This document shows, piece after piece, positions 24,626 to 35,130 of a stretch of DNA of 64,000 nucleotides. This DNA comes from Bacteroidales bacterium (GTDB lineage: Bacteria; Bacteroidota; Bacteroidia; Bacteroidales; ML635J-15), in assembly GCA_003249955.1 (NCBI GenBank), contig QKHS01000006.1:142917-206916 (forward strand), in the 5' to 3' direction. Made by a program: the position numbers and the translations under genes. Numbering within the stretch: position 1 is the stretch's first letter; each line of letters begins with the position of its first letter. The notes under the pieces were generated by a model, which worked only from the letters and a program-made list of their open reading frames with translations, was not told the origin of the DNA and did no database searches.

Positions 24626-25531
24626 ATGAAGAAAGAGATATTGACAGTTTCCGTTTTAATAATAATGATAGTTGCGTCGTGTACAGGAAAAAGTCAAAAC
24701 AATAAAAATGAAAATACGGTAAAGGAAAACAAAGAAAATACTGAATTTTCTATCCCGCGTGGCAACGACACAATAATTTCGGCAAAATATGACTGTTGTT
24801 TTGTGGTAACAACCGAAATCAAATACCCTGATGTTGAAACGGAAATACAGGGAACAATACTTATGCTGCACGGATGGAATCTGCCGGCAAGCGAATGGTG
24901 CGAAAAGACCTCTTTCTGTGACAAAGCCCTTAAGCAGGGATATGTTCTGATAATACCGGATTATAAAAAATGTAATTACACTTTGGAAATATACCCTCAG
25001 ACACGTGCAGAATATCAGAAATATCCTACCATTACATGGATAATGAAAACTCAGATTCCTGATTTGCAGCAACAATTCGGACTATTGAAAGAAGGACAGA
25101 ATAATATGGTTGCCGGCATTTCTACCGGAGCCAGAGGTGCAACTTTACTGGCTTATTATATGCCTGAAATATTCAAAGCTGCAGCAAGCCTTTCCGGCGA
25201 TTTTGATATAACTTCAATGCAGGACGAATTTCTGTATTATGCATTTCTGGGTTACTACAGCGACTTTCCTGACCGCTGGAAGAAAGAATGTTTTGCATAT
25301 GATTGCGAAAACTACAGGGTACCCACTTATATAGGCCATGGCAAGGCAGACAATGTTTCGCCTGTTACACAAAGCACAGCCATGTTCGATTCTATAAAAC
25401 TACACAATCCTGAATTAAAACTTATTGGAAATTTCCCCGAATACTCCGGACATAATTATGACTATTGGGAAAGCGAAACTGATGCAATTCTGAATTTCTT
25501 TAAATGCTGTAATGAAAACTTAAAACAATAA
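24626..25531 (+). CDS. Alpha/beta hydrolase lipoprotein
   Basis: A 301-residue lipoprotein (MIVASC19TG lipobox) with an alpha/beta-hydrolase fold. The strand-turn LMLHGWNLPAS supplies the oxyanion HGW region, the nucleophile elbow is G-I-S166-T-G-A-R, an acid candidate lies in GHGKADNVSP, and a histidine candidate in YSGHNYDYW. The family includes esterases and peptidases acting outside the cytoplasm; the substrate cannot be predicted. The protein is cysteine-rich for its size (for example C57-C58), perhaps forming disulfides. Confidence 0.8.
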   Translation: MKKEILTVSVLIIMIVASCTGKSQNNKNENTVKENKENTEFSIPRGNDTIISAKYDCCFVVTTEIKYPDVETEIQGTILMLHGWNLPASEWCEKTSFCDKALKQGYVLIIPDYKKCNYTLEIYPQTRAEYQKYPTITWIMKTQIPDLQQQFGLLKEGQNNMVAGISTGARGATLLAYYMPEIFKAAASLSGDFDITSMQDEFLYYAFLGYYSDFPDRWKKECFAYDCENYRVPTYIGHGKADNVSPVTQSTAMFDSIKLHNPELKLIGNFPEYSGHNYDYWESETDAILNFFKCCNENLKQ

Positions 25532-25542
25532 CTTCAGGTACT

Positions 25543-27108
25543 TTAGTTCACTTCAGTCACTTTCCCCTCCTCTTTCTCCTCATGATAATCCTGTTCGGTA
25601 TTTACATCCCAGATATTTGATTTATCAGTACGTCCCTCAGCGATATTATTAACAGCAGTGATTGCAGTCAGCATTGAATGATCAGAGTTATTATACCTAT
25701 GCATTCCGCTTCGACCTATCAAATAAAGATTCTGAATTTTGTCAAGATAATTACGCACAACATCAAATTTTTCGTAAGTTCCGAAATATACCGGGTAAGT
25801 GTCCTCCATTCTTATAATGGTTGAATCTGCCAGATCTGTTTTATTCAGAACACCCACCTTTTCGGACTCTTCCACTGCCATATTAATAAAATCCTGATCT
25901 GACATGTTCCACATTTCATCATCAGGGTTACAGAAATATTCGAGTCCTATCCAGACTTTGCTCTCATCTACCACCATAAAAGGACTCCAGTTATTAAAAA
26001 TCTGTATCCTACCCATCCTTACATCATGTTCCTGCATATAAATCCAATTGTCAGGAACAAGATTATTAATTGTGTCTATTTTGGTTTTATTCTCAATTGT
26101 CAGTTTATCAAGCAGTAATCCTACAGTAATAAAATTACGGTGTAACAGTCCGTCTGCAATAATCTTCACATCTTCCGGCACCTGGCTCATGGAATTTACA
26201 AGATTTTTTACAGAAGTTGTACTAAAAACAAAATCAATATCAGCAAGCTCTGACTTTTTGTTATCTGACTTGTTCAGCCAGCTTACGGTAAATTTATTAT
26301 CATTATGGCAAACAAGCCCTGTAAACTCAGAGTTATACAAAATACGTCCGCCTTTTGCAGTTATAAGTCCGGCAACATGCTCCCATAACTGGCCCGGCCC
26401 GTACTTGGGATAAAGAAATCTTTCTATCAGGCTTGTTTCTTTATCTTTTTGTGAAATACTGCTATCTGATGATTTAAAAATGCTTTTAAGGTAATGAAGA
26501 ATAACTTTAGTCACAGACAATCCTTTTATTCGCTGTGCACCCCATTCAGCAGACAATTCTGAACATGATTTTCCCCAGACTTTTTCCGTATAATCTTTAA
26601 AAAAAGTCAGGTACAATTCCTTCCCGAACCTGTTAACAAAAAAGTCTTCAAGATTTTTCTCTTTTCGTCTCGGAAACAATCTGGCAAAAACATAGCTTAC
26701 GCCTATTTTTGTAATCCTTACTATTCCGAGGTTTTTAATGGTATTTGCATTCAGGCTGACAGGATAATCAAAAAACTTTCTCAAATAATAAATCCTTGAC
26801 AGTCTGTCTCTTTCTAAAAAAACTTTATTGTCATCAAGTTTCCACTTTTGATTTTTTGCAATATTCTCAGGTGCACGTGCTACAGAAAAAAGATTCTGCC
26901 AATAATCCATAACAACATCTGACTTTGAAAAGAACCGGTGTCCTCCTATATCAATGCGGTTTCCTTTATAATTCACAGTCTTTGAAATCCCACCGGTATC
27001 TCCTGTCTTTTCCAGAATAACCGGAACAACATCAGTCTTTTCCAGCAATTCCAGTGCTGCAGTAAGCCCTGCAGGTCCTGCCCCTATTATTAATGCTTTT
27101 CTTGCCAT
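25543..27108 (-). CDS. FAD-dependent oxidoreductase (UDP-galactopyranose mutase/amine oxidase-like)
   Basis: A 521-residue flavoprotein with the dinucleotide-binding motif G8-A-G-P-A-G13 followed by EKTGDTGG and the characteristic [19 protein letters not shown] region seen in UDP-galactopyranose-mutase-like and protoporphyrinogen-oxidase-like enzymes of polysaccharide gene sets. The C-terminal part ([14 protein letters not shown] ... [21 protein letters not shown]) is the FAD-interacting segment. It stands alone here rather than in a sugar cluster. The likely role is modification of a glycan or lipid-linked sugar; the exact reaction is not deducible. Confidence 0.8.
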   Translation of the reverse strand: MARKALIIGAGPAGLTAALELLEKTDVVPVILEKTGDTGGISKTVNYKGNRIDIGGHRFFSKSDVVMDYWQNLFSVARAPENIAKNQKWKLDDNKVFLERDRLSRIYYLRKFFDYPVSLNANTIKNLGIVRITKIGVSYVFARLFPRRKEKNLEDFFVNRFGKELYLTFFKDYTEKVWGKSCSELSAEWGAQRIKGLSVTKVILHYLKSIFKSSDSSISQKDKETSLIERFLYPKYGPGQLWEHVAGLITAKGGRILYNSEFTGLVCHNDNKFTVSWLNKSDNKKSELADIDFVFSTTSVKNLVNSMSQVPEDVKIIADGLLHRNFITVGLLLDKLTIENKTKIDTINNLVPDNWIYMQEHDVRMGRIQIFNNWSPFMVVDESKVWIGLEYFCNPDDEMWNMSDQDFINMAVEESEKVGVLNKTDLADSTIIRMEDTYPVYFGTYEKFDVVRNYLDKIQNLYLIGRSGMHRYNNSDHSMLTAITAVNNIAEGRTDKSNIWDVNTEQDYHEEKEEGKVTEVN

Positions 27109-27219
27109 AAGTGCTGTAAAATTATTAAAATAATATAATATAAAACATAAAAAACTAAAAAGGGAATAAATCTTGTAAATCAGAACTTTATTTTTTTTAA
27201 TTTTACAAAAATTTAATCT

Positions 27220-27804
27220 ATGAAAACAAGTGTTTTAATTATTGTTGCTTTGCTGACTTTCAGCTATGTTAATGCTCAGAAACCGGAATCAAAAGAGCCG
27301 GCAAAAACGGAAAAACAAGGCGTTATTTTATTCAAAAATACTGTCTATGACTTTGGGACTATTGAGTATGGATCGGAGGCTGTTGCTGTTTTTGTTTTTA
27401 AAAACATGACCAAACAACCTGTTAAATTAACAAATGTAAAGACTTCGTGTGGTTGCACCGGAGCTGAATGGCCAAGAGAAGAAATTGCCAAAAAGAAAAA
27501 AAACAAAATTACCGTTACATATGATTCAAAACGTGTTGGTAAATTTCAAAAAACAATTTACGTGTATGTTGACGGACAGGATAACCCGGTTCAACTTGAA
27601 ATAAAAGGTGAAGTCTCTCCGAATAACGGGGATCAGCAAAAAACTGACTCAAAATCTTCAGACAGCAGTAATGAGAAAAACGTACAGCAATCAGATGTAC
27701 AAAAAAGCACCAGCCCTGCAACAATGACCAAGCCAGAGAAAAAGGTACTGAAAGATGCTGAATTAAAAAAATCTACAGAAGACGTAAAGACAAGAACCAA
27801 TTAA
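27220..27804 (+). CDS. Exported DUF1573 domain protein
   Basis: A 194-residue protein with a signal peptide ([20 protein letters not shown]) and a DUF1573/Ig-like HYDIN-type domain (about 35-130), recognisable from [25 protein letters not shown] and the conserved [11 protein letters not shown] cysteine pair. The C-terminal third is a Lys/Ser/Asp-rich tail. DUF1573 proteins are common in Bacteroidota, often beside enzymes or transport genes; function unknown. It lies 24 bp upstream of the aminotransferase gene, so co-transcription is likely. Confidence 0.85.
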   Translation: MKTSVLIIVALLTFSYVNAQKPESKEPAKTEKQGVILFKNTVYDFGTIEYGSEAVAVFVFKNMTKQPVKLTNVKTSCGCTGAEWPREEIAKKKKNKITVTYDSKRVGKFQKTIYVYVDGQDNPVQLEIKGEVSPNNGDQQKTDSKSSDSSNEKNVQQSDVQKSTSPATMTKPEKKVLKDAELKKSTEDVKTRTN

Positions 27805-27828
27805 ATAAATTTAAAAACTCTTTTAAAA

Positions 27829-29028
27829 ATGCCGAAAATTTCAGACAAAGGGATGGCTATGCCGTCATCTCCTATAAGAAAATTAGTTCCATACGCTGAG
27901 GCAGCTAAAAGCAGAGGCGTAAAAGTTTATCATTTGAATATCGGTCAGCCTGACATCAAGACTCCGGAGGTTGCTTTGGATGCAATTCGTAACCTAAAAG
28001 AAACTGTAATTGAGTACAGCCATTCTGCAGGAAATATTTCGTATCGTAAAAAGCTGGCGGAATCATACAAAAAGTATGACATTAATGTTACGGCAGACGA
28101 AATGCTTATTACTACCGGAGGTTCGGAAGCAATAACAATTGCATTTATGTCAACTTTAAACAACGGTGACGAAGTTATTGTTCCTGAACCATTTTATGCA
28201 AATTATAACGGGTTCGCAATTCAGTCAGGTGTTGTTATCAAACCTATTACTTCTTCAATAGAAACAGACTTTGCTCTTCCGTCAATTGAAGAATTTGAAA
28301 AAATAATTACTCCTAAAACCAAAGGTATAGTTATTTGCAATCCTAATAATCCGACAGGTTATCTTTACTCAAAAGAAGAATTATTCAGACTTGCAGAGAT
28401 TGTAAAAAAATATGACCTGTATCTTTACTCTGACGAAGTTTACAGAGAATTCTGCTATGACGGAAATTCACACTTCTCTGCTATGAATCTGCCGGGACTT
28501 GAACAAAATGTTATAATGATGGATTCTGTTTCCAAGAGATACAGTATGTGCGGCGTACGGGTAGGCTGTCTTATTACCAGAAATAAGGAAGTTATCAGCA
28601 CAGCAATGAAGTTTGCACAGGCAAGACTTTGTCCGCCATCTTTCGGACAAATAGCATCCGAAGCAGCAATAGAAACTCCTGATTCATATTTTACAGAAGT
28701 TTATGACGAATATATTGCCCGCAGAAATTTTATGGTTACAGAATTAAATAAAATCCCCGGTGTATATTGTCCTAATCCAAAAGGAGCTTTTTACACTGTA
28801 GTAAAGTTGCCGGTTGATGACTCGGATAAATTTGCACAATGGATTCTCGAAGATTTTGAATATAACAAACAAACCGTTATGGTTGCCCCTGCAACAGGAT
28901 TTTACAACACTCCCGGACTTGGAAAAAATGAAGTAAGAATTGCTTACGTCCTAAAAATAGAAGATTTGAAAAATGCCGTTGAAACATTAAAAATGGCATT
29001 AGAGGTTTATCCCGGCAGAACTTTGTAA
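27829..29028 (+). CDS. PLP-dependent aminotransferase (class I/II)
   Basis: A 399-residue fold-type I aminotransferase (AspB/aspartate or aromatic-type group). Seen are the N-terminal PLP-phosphate region (TTGGSEAI), the NPNNPTG motif, the SDEVY segment and the catalytic Lys236 in DSVSKRYSMCGVRVG. The substrate is not assigned, but aspartate or aromatic amino acids are usual. It follows the DUF1573 gene closely and ends at a strong terminator. Confidence 0.9.
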   Translation: MPKISDKGMAMPSSPIRKLVPYAEAAKSRGVKVYHLNIGQPDIKTPEVALDAIRNLKETVIEYSHSAGNISYRKKLAESYKKYDINVTADEMLITTGGSEAITIAFMSTLNNGDEVIVPEPFYANYNGFAIQSGVVIKPITSSIETDFALPSIEEFEKIITPKTKGIVICNPNNPTGYLYSKEELFRLAEIVKKYDLYLYSDEVYREFCYDGNSHFSAMNLPGLEQNVIMMDSVSKRYSMCGVRVGCLITRNKEVISTAMKFAQARLCPPSFGQIASEAAIETPDSYFTEVYDEYIARRNFMVTELNKIPGVYCPNPKGAFYTVVKLPVDDSDKFAQWILEDFEYNKQTVMVAPATGFYNTPGLGKNEVRIAYVLKIEDLKNAVETLKMALEVYPGRTL

Positions 29029-29049
29029 AAGTTTATATAACCCAAATAA

Positions 29050-29082
29050 AAAATGTCAGCAAAATTTGCTGACATTTTTTTT
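29050..29082 (+). terminator. Terminator after aminotransferase gene
   Basis: AATGTCAGCAAA/TTTGCTGACATT stem followed by T8. Confidence 0.9.
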
Positions 29083-29112
29083 GAAAAGAAAGAGCCGCAA
29101 TCGCGGCTCTTT
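29083..29112 (-). terminator. Terminator of the gingipain-like gene
   Basis: AAAGAGCCGC/GCGGCTCTTT 10-bp stem 7 bp beyond the stop codon, followed on the minus strand by CTTTTC. Confidence 0.8.
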
Positions 29113-29118
29113 CTACTA

Positions 29119-32100
29119 TTAGTTAATAACAAGTTTGTTAACAAATTCTTTTCCGTCAACATATACTTTTATAAAGTAAATACCTGATTCAAAGTTGCTT
29201 AAATCAATGTTTGTTACTGTGCTTTCCGGGTTAATTGTCATTATTGACTGTCCGATAGCATTTGTAACCTGAATATCATCTGCAACTATTCCATCAAGAG
29301 ATACTGTAACAACATCTTTTGCAGGATTCGGGAAAATGCTGAATGTGTAAACATTTTCAGAAATTCCGTTAGTCCATGAAACTACAAATGGTGTGGTAAC
29401 AATACAGCCTGCATCGTCAACAACCATAACAGAGTAGTTACCAGGTAACAAATTATTTATAACATTGCCGGTAGCACTTGTTGACCATGTGATTTCAAAA
29501 GGTGCAGTTCCGCTTGTAATAACAACAGTTGCAGAACCATCTGCTGCAGATTCACCTGAAGCTTGAACAACATCTACAGAAACCTCAGGAGATGTACCTA
29601 CATAAATCATATCAGTCATAACTTCGTCATCAGTACCGTCAGCATTTGTAACTGTTAATGTTACTGTATATGTTCCTGTAACAGAATAGGTGTGTTCCGG
29701 ATTTTGCTCAGCAGAAACCGCTCCGTCACCAAATGTCCAGGCCCATGAAGTCGGAGTATTGGTGCTAAGGTCTGTAAACTGAACTGTTAAAGTTTCGCAG
29801 CCTGTAGTTACGTCTGCCTCAAAATCAGCAACCGGAGGATTTAAAACAGTTTCCTGTGTAAGAGTAATACAGTCTGAAGCAGTACAACCGAGAGCCTCAG
29901 TTACAGTAACACAATATTCTGCTGCAGCCAATCCTGTTAAAGTTCCGGAAGTTCCGGAAACATTCCATACAAATAGGTAAGGTGTGTTTCCTCCGGTAAC
30001 TCCGGCAGTAACGGTACCATCATTTCCGGCAACAGTTTCCTCCGTCATACTCATGCTGATAACGGGAGTTTCTCTTACTACAATGTAATCTGTAATTGTT
30101 TCCGAATCGCTACCTACAAGGTTGCTAACCGTCAAAACAACAGTATAAGTACCTGCAGCAGAATATGCATGAACAGGGTTTTGCTGGGTTGAAGTCTGTC
30201 CGTCACCAAAATCCCACGCCCAAGTGGTAGGAGTATTATTACTTAAATCCGTAAAGTTTACGGTTAGATTACCACAACCACCTGTAACATCAGCACTGAA
30301 TGCTGCTACAGGAGCAGATCCAAGAGTATTTACAACTGCGGCAGAATTAGCTGTACATCCGTTTGCATCTTCAACAACAACCGAATAATTTCCACCTGTA
30401 AGACCGCTTAAAGTCATGCTTGTTCCGGAAGTATTTGTAGTTCCAGACGGTGCCCAGACTCCTGAGAACGGAGCTGTTCCGCCGGTCATTGTTACTGTCA
30501 CGCTACCATCTGTTGCTCCTGCTGAACTTTCGTCAGTTGCAACGGCATTTGCAGTAAATGAAGGATATATTTCTACCACTGCAGAACCCTGATTACCCCA
30601 ACAACCTGCTGCACTCATAGCTCTGAAATAGTAAGTCCCGGATTCGGTTACAGACTGTGCTGTTGTTGGTGTTACAACACTTGTACCGTTAGAAGTTGTT
30701 CCCTGCCAGTATATTGTTCCGCCTGTTCCTCCAGAAGCATTAAGATCCATAATTCCACCACACTGTGTTCCACCACCGGTTACAGTAACATCAGAAGGTA
30801 TTGCATTTATGGTGACACTTGCAAATCCCTGAGTGCTCCAGCAACCTGCAGAAGATTGTGCTCTGAAATAATATGTTCCGCTTGTTGAAACAGTTTGAGA
30901 AGAACTTGCAGTAGCTGTACTTGTTCCGTTATTTGTAGTGTTTTGCCAGTAAATTGTTCCACCTGTTCCGCCGGTAGCATTTAATGTCATTGAACCACCA
31001 CATTGTGTGCCGCCGCCGGTTACTGCTACTGCTGTAGGAACAGAATTAACAACTATATATGAGGTCTTGGTTTCTCCGTCTGAACCGGCAGAGTTTGTTG
31101 CTGTAAGAGTAACAGTGTAACTTCCGGGAGCAGAGTAGGTATGAGAAGGATTTTGTAATGTTGATGTCTGTGAATCTCCAAAGTTCCATGCCCATGAAGT
31201 TGGGGTTCCTGTACTTAAGTCTGTAAACTGAACTGCTAAAGTTCCGCAACCGCTTGTATTGTCAGCACTGAAATCAGCAACAGGAGTAACAACAGGTGAA
31301 ACCAGAACAAATGTATAATCTTCTACTTCTCCATAGCCAGAGTTACCACAAGGTGTCGCATTAGGAGTGTAACTTGAGTTGGTATCATGAATTCTCACAC
31401 GTACTCTGTTTGAGCCTGCAGTTGCTGTTGCCGGGACAGTAATACTTCCGGTATATGGTCCTGATCCGTTAGATGATGCATATGCTGCTTCGCCTGTATC
31501 GGTAAAATCTCCGTCTCTGTTCCAGTCAACCCAAATCAAAGCCTGATCTGTAGAATATCCCTGTCCGTTTGTAACGGTAACAGTATAAGTACTGCCAATT
31601 AACAGATTAGTAGATACTGAAGTAAAATCTGAATATGTCGTTCTTGATGAACTATTACTTATTGTATTACACTGAAATTTACTTATATACTCATAACTTG
31701 AATTATTTGATCCTGCATCGCAATAATCAGGAACATTAACAGTAATGTATGCCAGTTTTGTTTCCGTATCAGAACCATATGAGTTGGTGGCTGTTAAAGC
31801 AACCTGATAAGTACCGGCAGTGTTATAGACTACAGAAGGATTCTGATCTGTTGATGTGGCAGGTGTTCCGCCATCGAATGACCAGCTCCATGAAGCAGGG
31901 TTATCAATTGACAAATCTGTAAAGTTAACTGTACCTCCTATTGTAACAGTAGTTACATCAGCAGTAAAATCAGCAGTAGGAGGATTTGTGTTCGGGTTTA
32001 CAGTAATATAATCTGTTTTTGTTTCTGTATCTGACCCCAGGCCGTTTGAAACTGTAAGACTTACTGTATAAGTACCTGCTGTTGAATAAACGTGAACCGG

Positions 32101-34374
32101 ATTTTGTGAAGTTGAAGTCTGGGTATCACCAAAGTTCCATGCCCATGATGCCGCATACTGTGATGCATCAGTGAAAGTTACCGACTGTCCTTCAAGAATT
32201 GTAAGCGGAGTTCCTGAGAAATCAGCAACAGGTGGATTTGCAGCAGTAGGAACTACATTTTCGTTAATATACGGAGAGCGATCCTGTTTTGTCCCGACCA
32301 CAGTGTAAGTTTCACCTGTAAAAGCAGGAACAGTTAAAGTAACACTTGTTCCGCTTTCGCTCCATTCAGCATCAAGTAAAACATCATTTTTTGAAATAGC
32401 AACATAAGTATAAGGTTCTGTTGTAACAGTTAAGCTGGTAGCTCCCTGCATAGGGTTTGGAAAACTTAAAGAAAGCGCATCCGGCTCTGTAGAATAAGGC
32501 ATTAATGAAGGGTCTCCTACACAATGATAAATTTCCCAGTAATATTGTTTGTAACCAGAAGTACTGGCCTGAACAGCAAGATTTCCTCTTTGAACAATCT
32601 GACTGCCTGTATAATACCAATTAGAATATGCTTCTCCGTTTTCGTGCCATATACCATCATAAACTCCTATACCGGTGTTTGCATATGTATGACTTGCCCA
32701 GTTTGTTGAGTTAAGAGTTAATGTTGTATTTCCCATTCCCCACCATGCATCTTCATACCAATAAGAATACTGTGATGTTCCAATATATCCTACAGCACCT
32801 TCTTTAGCTGTGTATAAAAGAATCTCTCCGAATGCATCCGAAGAATTAAACATAAATGACTGACAGCAATTACCTATCATAAAAGGATATTTACCTTCAT
32901 TATTAAAACTCTGAATGTCAGAATTTGAAATTGTAGGATCTGCCCATCCGTCATCCGAGCAATGAGCTGTATAATTTGCAAAACCTACTCCTGTCTGGAT
33001 TTTTGATATAATGCTGGCTGCTGCTCCTGAACTTGATGAAGCCATTACATTATAAGGATTTGTTGAATTGTTGTAAAAATAAGCCCAAACATTTGTAAAG
33101 CCATGAGCTGTATTATAATAATTATTTATACCATATAAAATTTGTGCATCACCGAAAGTATGGGCATTAGTAGGATCAACACCGGCAATCATAACACAGT
33201 TATTAAGATAAGAGCCATCCGGAATAGTGTATTTTTCGTATGGAATTATTTTATCCAATGCATTTGAAAGTTCTGTTATTGATTCAGCAGAAATACGTCC
33301 ATAATACATATCCGGGATATAATCACTACCTGAAAGGGTTGCAAAATACAAATCTGAAATATGAGAAGTTCCTCCCGAGCCTGTATTTTGAGAAGCAAAA
33401 GAAGGAATTGCATAAGTTCCGCTGTGATCTCCTATAATTAATAAATACAAAGGAGCCGGATCAGATGATGTTCCTGCATCATATAATCCCTGAAGGTATG
33501 TTTTAATTGTTGTATTGCTTGTTCCGGTAGATACATAATGCTCTATTACATTAAACCCCTGCATGGTTTTCCATTGAACAAAAGGTTGCAGTGTTGACTG
33601 AAATGCTGTGTTGGCAACAATTACATATTTTAATGGAGCCGCATAATTGGAAGTAGCATCTTTTGCAGCAGGGGCAATATAATTAAGAAGAGTTTCATAT
33701 GTTCCTTCAAATTCAGGAGTATAATATCTGTTTTTCATTTCCTCTGTCAATACTAAATCTGCATTTACAAATGAAACTTCAAAATCAAGATTATTATAAA
33801 CTGTTAAAGTATTTTCAACAGGATTATAGTGATAAGGGCGTATCTGAACATAACCGATTCTTACACCACGCATTATTCCGCTTATTTCGGTGCTTACCAA
33901 CGGAGCAGATTCCAATTCGTCTGTATTATAATAATCGTTATCAATTACAAAATACTGTTCTTCAACCGGAGTACTTTTACTGTATGATGGCTGAGTTGGT
34001 TCAATTCTGCTTATTCCATAGTCCGAAAGAGATATTACCTGTTCATCATATCCGTTAATTATTACCTGAATATCTGCTCCGTAAGGAACTTCCATAAGTT
34101 TACTTATTACCGGTAAACTTGCCTGACCCACATTATTGGGTTTTACCATTCCGTCAACACCCATCATTGAAAACTCACCGTTTGCATCAGTTCTGTTTTC
34201 AAATTTTAGTTCTTTGACCTGAACTTTGGCTCTGAATTGTTCCGGAGTTACTCCCTTTAACTCCAGCTTGTTTTCGGCAGCAGATAGCTGAATTACCTGC
34301 GTTTGTTGTGCAAATGCAGAAATGCAAAACACAACGGCAATCATCGAAAGTAATAATTTTCTCATAATGCTCAA
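29119..34374 (-). CDS. Gingipain-like C25 cysteine peptidase with PKD, GEVED and SprB-type modules, T9SS-sorted
   Basis: A 1751-residue secreted protein. It starts with a signal peptide (MSIMRKLLLSMIAVVFCISAFAQQ; the second ATG at 34365 is an alternative start). A propeptide (about 25-230) and a peptidase C25 domain (about 245-640) follow, with the catalytic pair H471 (TAHCSDD) and C504 (GNCCQSF; C503 is the alternative). Downstream come an Ig-like module, PKD domains (WAWNFGDxQTS signatures at about 745, 1050, 1390 and 1560, plus WSWSFDGG at about 840), a GEVED domain (about 905-1020, DWNRDGDFTDTGE), two near-identical 85-residue Ig-like units with GTIYWQ and AGCW (about 1110-1280), and SprB-type repeats (DGxVTV..GG..PF). 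A type IX sorting domain ends the protein (about 1680-1751). Probably a secreted protease or adhesin degrading host or particle proteins; it stands alone. Confidence 0.85.
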   Translation of the reverse strand: MSIMRKLLLSMIAVVFCISAFAQQTQVIQLSAAENKLELKGVTPEQFRAKVQVKELKFENRTDANGEFSMMGVDGMVKPNNVGQASLPVISKLMEVPYGADIQVIINGYDEQVISLSDYGISRIEPTQPSYSKSTPVEEQYFVIDNDYYNTDELESAPLVSTEISGIMRGVRIGYVQIRPYHYNPVENTLTVYNNLDFEVSFVNADLVLTEEMKNRYYTPEFEGTYETLLNYIAPAAKDATSNYAAPLKYVIVANTAFQSTLQPFVQWKTMQGFNVIEHYVSTGTSNTTIKTYLQGLYDAGTSSDPAPLYLLIIGDHSGTYAIPSFASQNTGSGGTSHISDLYFATLSGSDYIPDMYYGRISAESITELSNALDKIIPYEKYTIPDGSYLNNCVMIAGVDPTNAHTFGDAQILYGINNYYNTAHGFTNVWAYFYNNSTNPYNVMASSSSGAAASIISKIQTGVGFANYTAHCSDDGWADPTISNSDIQSFNNEGKYPFMIGNCCQSFMFNSSDAFGEILLYTAKEGAVGYIGTSQYSYWYEDAWWGMGNTTLTLNSTNWASHTYANTGIGVYDGIWHENGEAYSNWYYTGSQIVQRGNLAVQASTSGYKQYYWEIYHCVGDPSLMPYSTEPDALSLSFPNPMQGATSLTVTTEPYTYVAISKNDVLLDAEWSESGTSVTLTVPAFTGETYTVVGTKQDRSPYINENVVPTAANPPVADFSGTPLTILEGQSVTFTDASQYAASWAWNFGDTQTSTSQNPVHVYSTAGTYTVSLTVSNGLGSDTETKTDYITVNPNTNPPTADFTADVTTVTIGGTVNFTDLSIDNPASWSWSFDGGTPATSTDQNPSVVYNTAGTYQVALTATNSYGSDTETKLAYITVNVPDYCDAGSNNSSYEYISKFQCNTISNSSSRTTYSDFTSVSTNLLIGSTYTVTVTNGQGYSTDQALIWVDWNRDGDFTDTGEAAYASSNGSGPYTGSITVPATATAGSNRVRVRIHDTNSSYTPNATPCGNSGYGEVEDYTFVLVSPVVTPVADFSADNTSGCGTLAVQFTDLSTGTPTSWAWNFGDSQTSTLQNPSHTYSAPGSYTVTLTATNSAGSDGETKTSYIVVNSVPTAVAVTGGGTQCGGSMTLNATGGTGGTIYWQNTTNNGTSTATASSSQTVSTSGTYYFRAQSSAGCWSTQGFASVTINAIPSDVTVTGGGTQCGGIMDLNASGGTGGTIYWQGTTSNGTSVVTPTTAQSVTESGTYYFRAMSAAGCWGNQGSAVVEIYPSFTANAVATDESSAGATDGSVTVTMTGGTAPFSGVWAPSGTTNTSGTSMTLSGLTGGNYSVVVEDANGCTANSAAVVNTLGSAPVAAFSADVTGGCGNLTVNFTDLSNNTPTTWAWDFGDGQTSTQQNPVHAYSAAGTYTVVLTVSNLVGSDSETITDYIVVRETPVISMSMTEETVAGNDGTVTAGVTGGNTPYLFVWNVSGTSGTLTGLAAAEYCVTVTEALGCTASDCITLTQETVLNPPVADFEADVTTGCETLTVQFTDLSTNTPTSWAWTFGDGAVSAEQNPEHTYSVTGTYTVTLTVTNADGTDDEVMTDMIYVGTSPEVSVDVVQASGESAADGSATVVITSGTAPFEITWSTSATGNVINNLLPGNYSVMVVDDAGCIVTTPFVVSWTNGISENVYTFSIFPNPAKDVVTVSLDGIVADDIQVTNAIGQSIMTINPESTVTNIDLSNFESGIYFIKVYVDGKEFVNKLVIN

Positions 34375-34468
34375 TTTTTATTTATAATTAGGTTTCTCTA
34401 ATAACTTAACTAAGACTGCACTCTATTAATAATAGTTGCATTAATATTTTTTAAAATTCGTGTTTTTT

Positions 34469-34500
34469 AACCGATATCGGTTATTTTTCGTACAAATTTA
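34469..34500 (-). promoter_or_regulatory. Promoter and palindromic operator candidate for the gingipain-like gene
   Basis: Minus strand TAAATTTG (34493-34500) is an exact -7 element. A perfect 14-bp palindrome, AACCGATATCGGTT (34469-34482), falls just downstream, at about +4 to +17. Predicted leader is about 110 nt. The rest of the 306-bp gap (34375-34680) shows nothing else clear. Confidence 0.45.
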
Positions 34501-34680
34501 GACAAAATAATGTAATATGATGCTTCTGACAACAATTAATAAGATTGACAAATCTCAATTTTAATTTTACTATTTTTATAAAAATAACAAAATTAAAGCA
34601 GTAAAAACTCATTTATATTATAAGATATGCAAATACGCAAATATATCTAAAAAAACAAAATATAATCATTAACCCTTGTG

Positions 34681-35130
34681 CTAAAAATCATATGATTTCA
34701 AACTCAGGTCGCAACTTGCTTCATACACGTAGTAGCAAGGATTATCGCAGGCAGACTTAAAATATTCTGTTTTAACAAAACAATCATTAATAACATGAAA
34801 ACTTCTTCCGTCACGGGTGTACTCTGCAACTACAGTGTATTTCTGATCCGGCACAACCTGAATCCATATTGAATTTTCAATTGTTTCCCCCGTCATATAA
34901 ACCTCTGAAGTCAACGCATAACCGGAATAAACCGTAAAGTAAACCGTTTCGGAATTCAGCTCCATATTAAATTTCAGTTCCATCTCAACCAAAGATGGCT
35001 TTTCCTCAAAACAGTATTCACAATCAACAGATTCACTATCGGTATATGGTTCTGAATCATCATCGCATGAAACAAAAAGCATTGCAAGTAACAATATGCT
35101 AATACTTAATAATATACTTATATTTTTCAT
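34681..35130 (-). CDS. Small lipoprotein of unknown function
   Basis: A 149-residue predicted lipoprotein (MKNISILLSISILLLAMLFVSC22DDD) with six further cysteines in the mature part (for example CEYCF, CFVKTEYFKSACDNPCYYVYEASC), suggesting a disulfide-bonded extracytoplasmic fold. No family recognised. It is the second gene of an operon: its start overlaps the end of the ankyrin gene by 32 bp. Confidence 0.6.
   Translation of the reverse strand: MKNISILLSISILLLAMLFVSCDDDSEPYTDSESVDCEYCFEEKPSLVEMELKFNMELNSETVYFTVYSGYALTSEVYMTGETIENSIWIQVVPDQKYTVVAEYTRDGRSFHVINDCFVKTEYFKSACDNPCYYVYEASCDLSLKSYDF

Noticed and set aside
24656-25075. 139-residue open frame on the minus strand inside the alpha/beta hydrolase gene
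   Set aside because: Antisense to a strong gene, no start context and no recognisable motif.
26048-26413. 121-residue open frame on the plus strand within the FAD oxidoreductase gene
   Set aside because: Antisense shadow; the real gene is clear on the minus strand.
33699-34058. 119-residue open frame on the plus strand in the gingipain-like gene
   Set aside because: Antisense to the propeptide; no signals.
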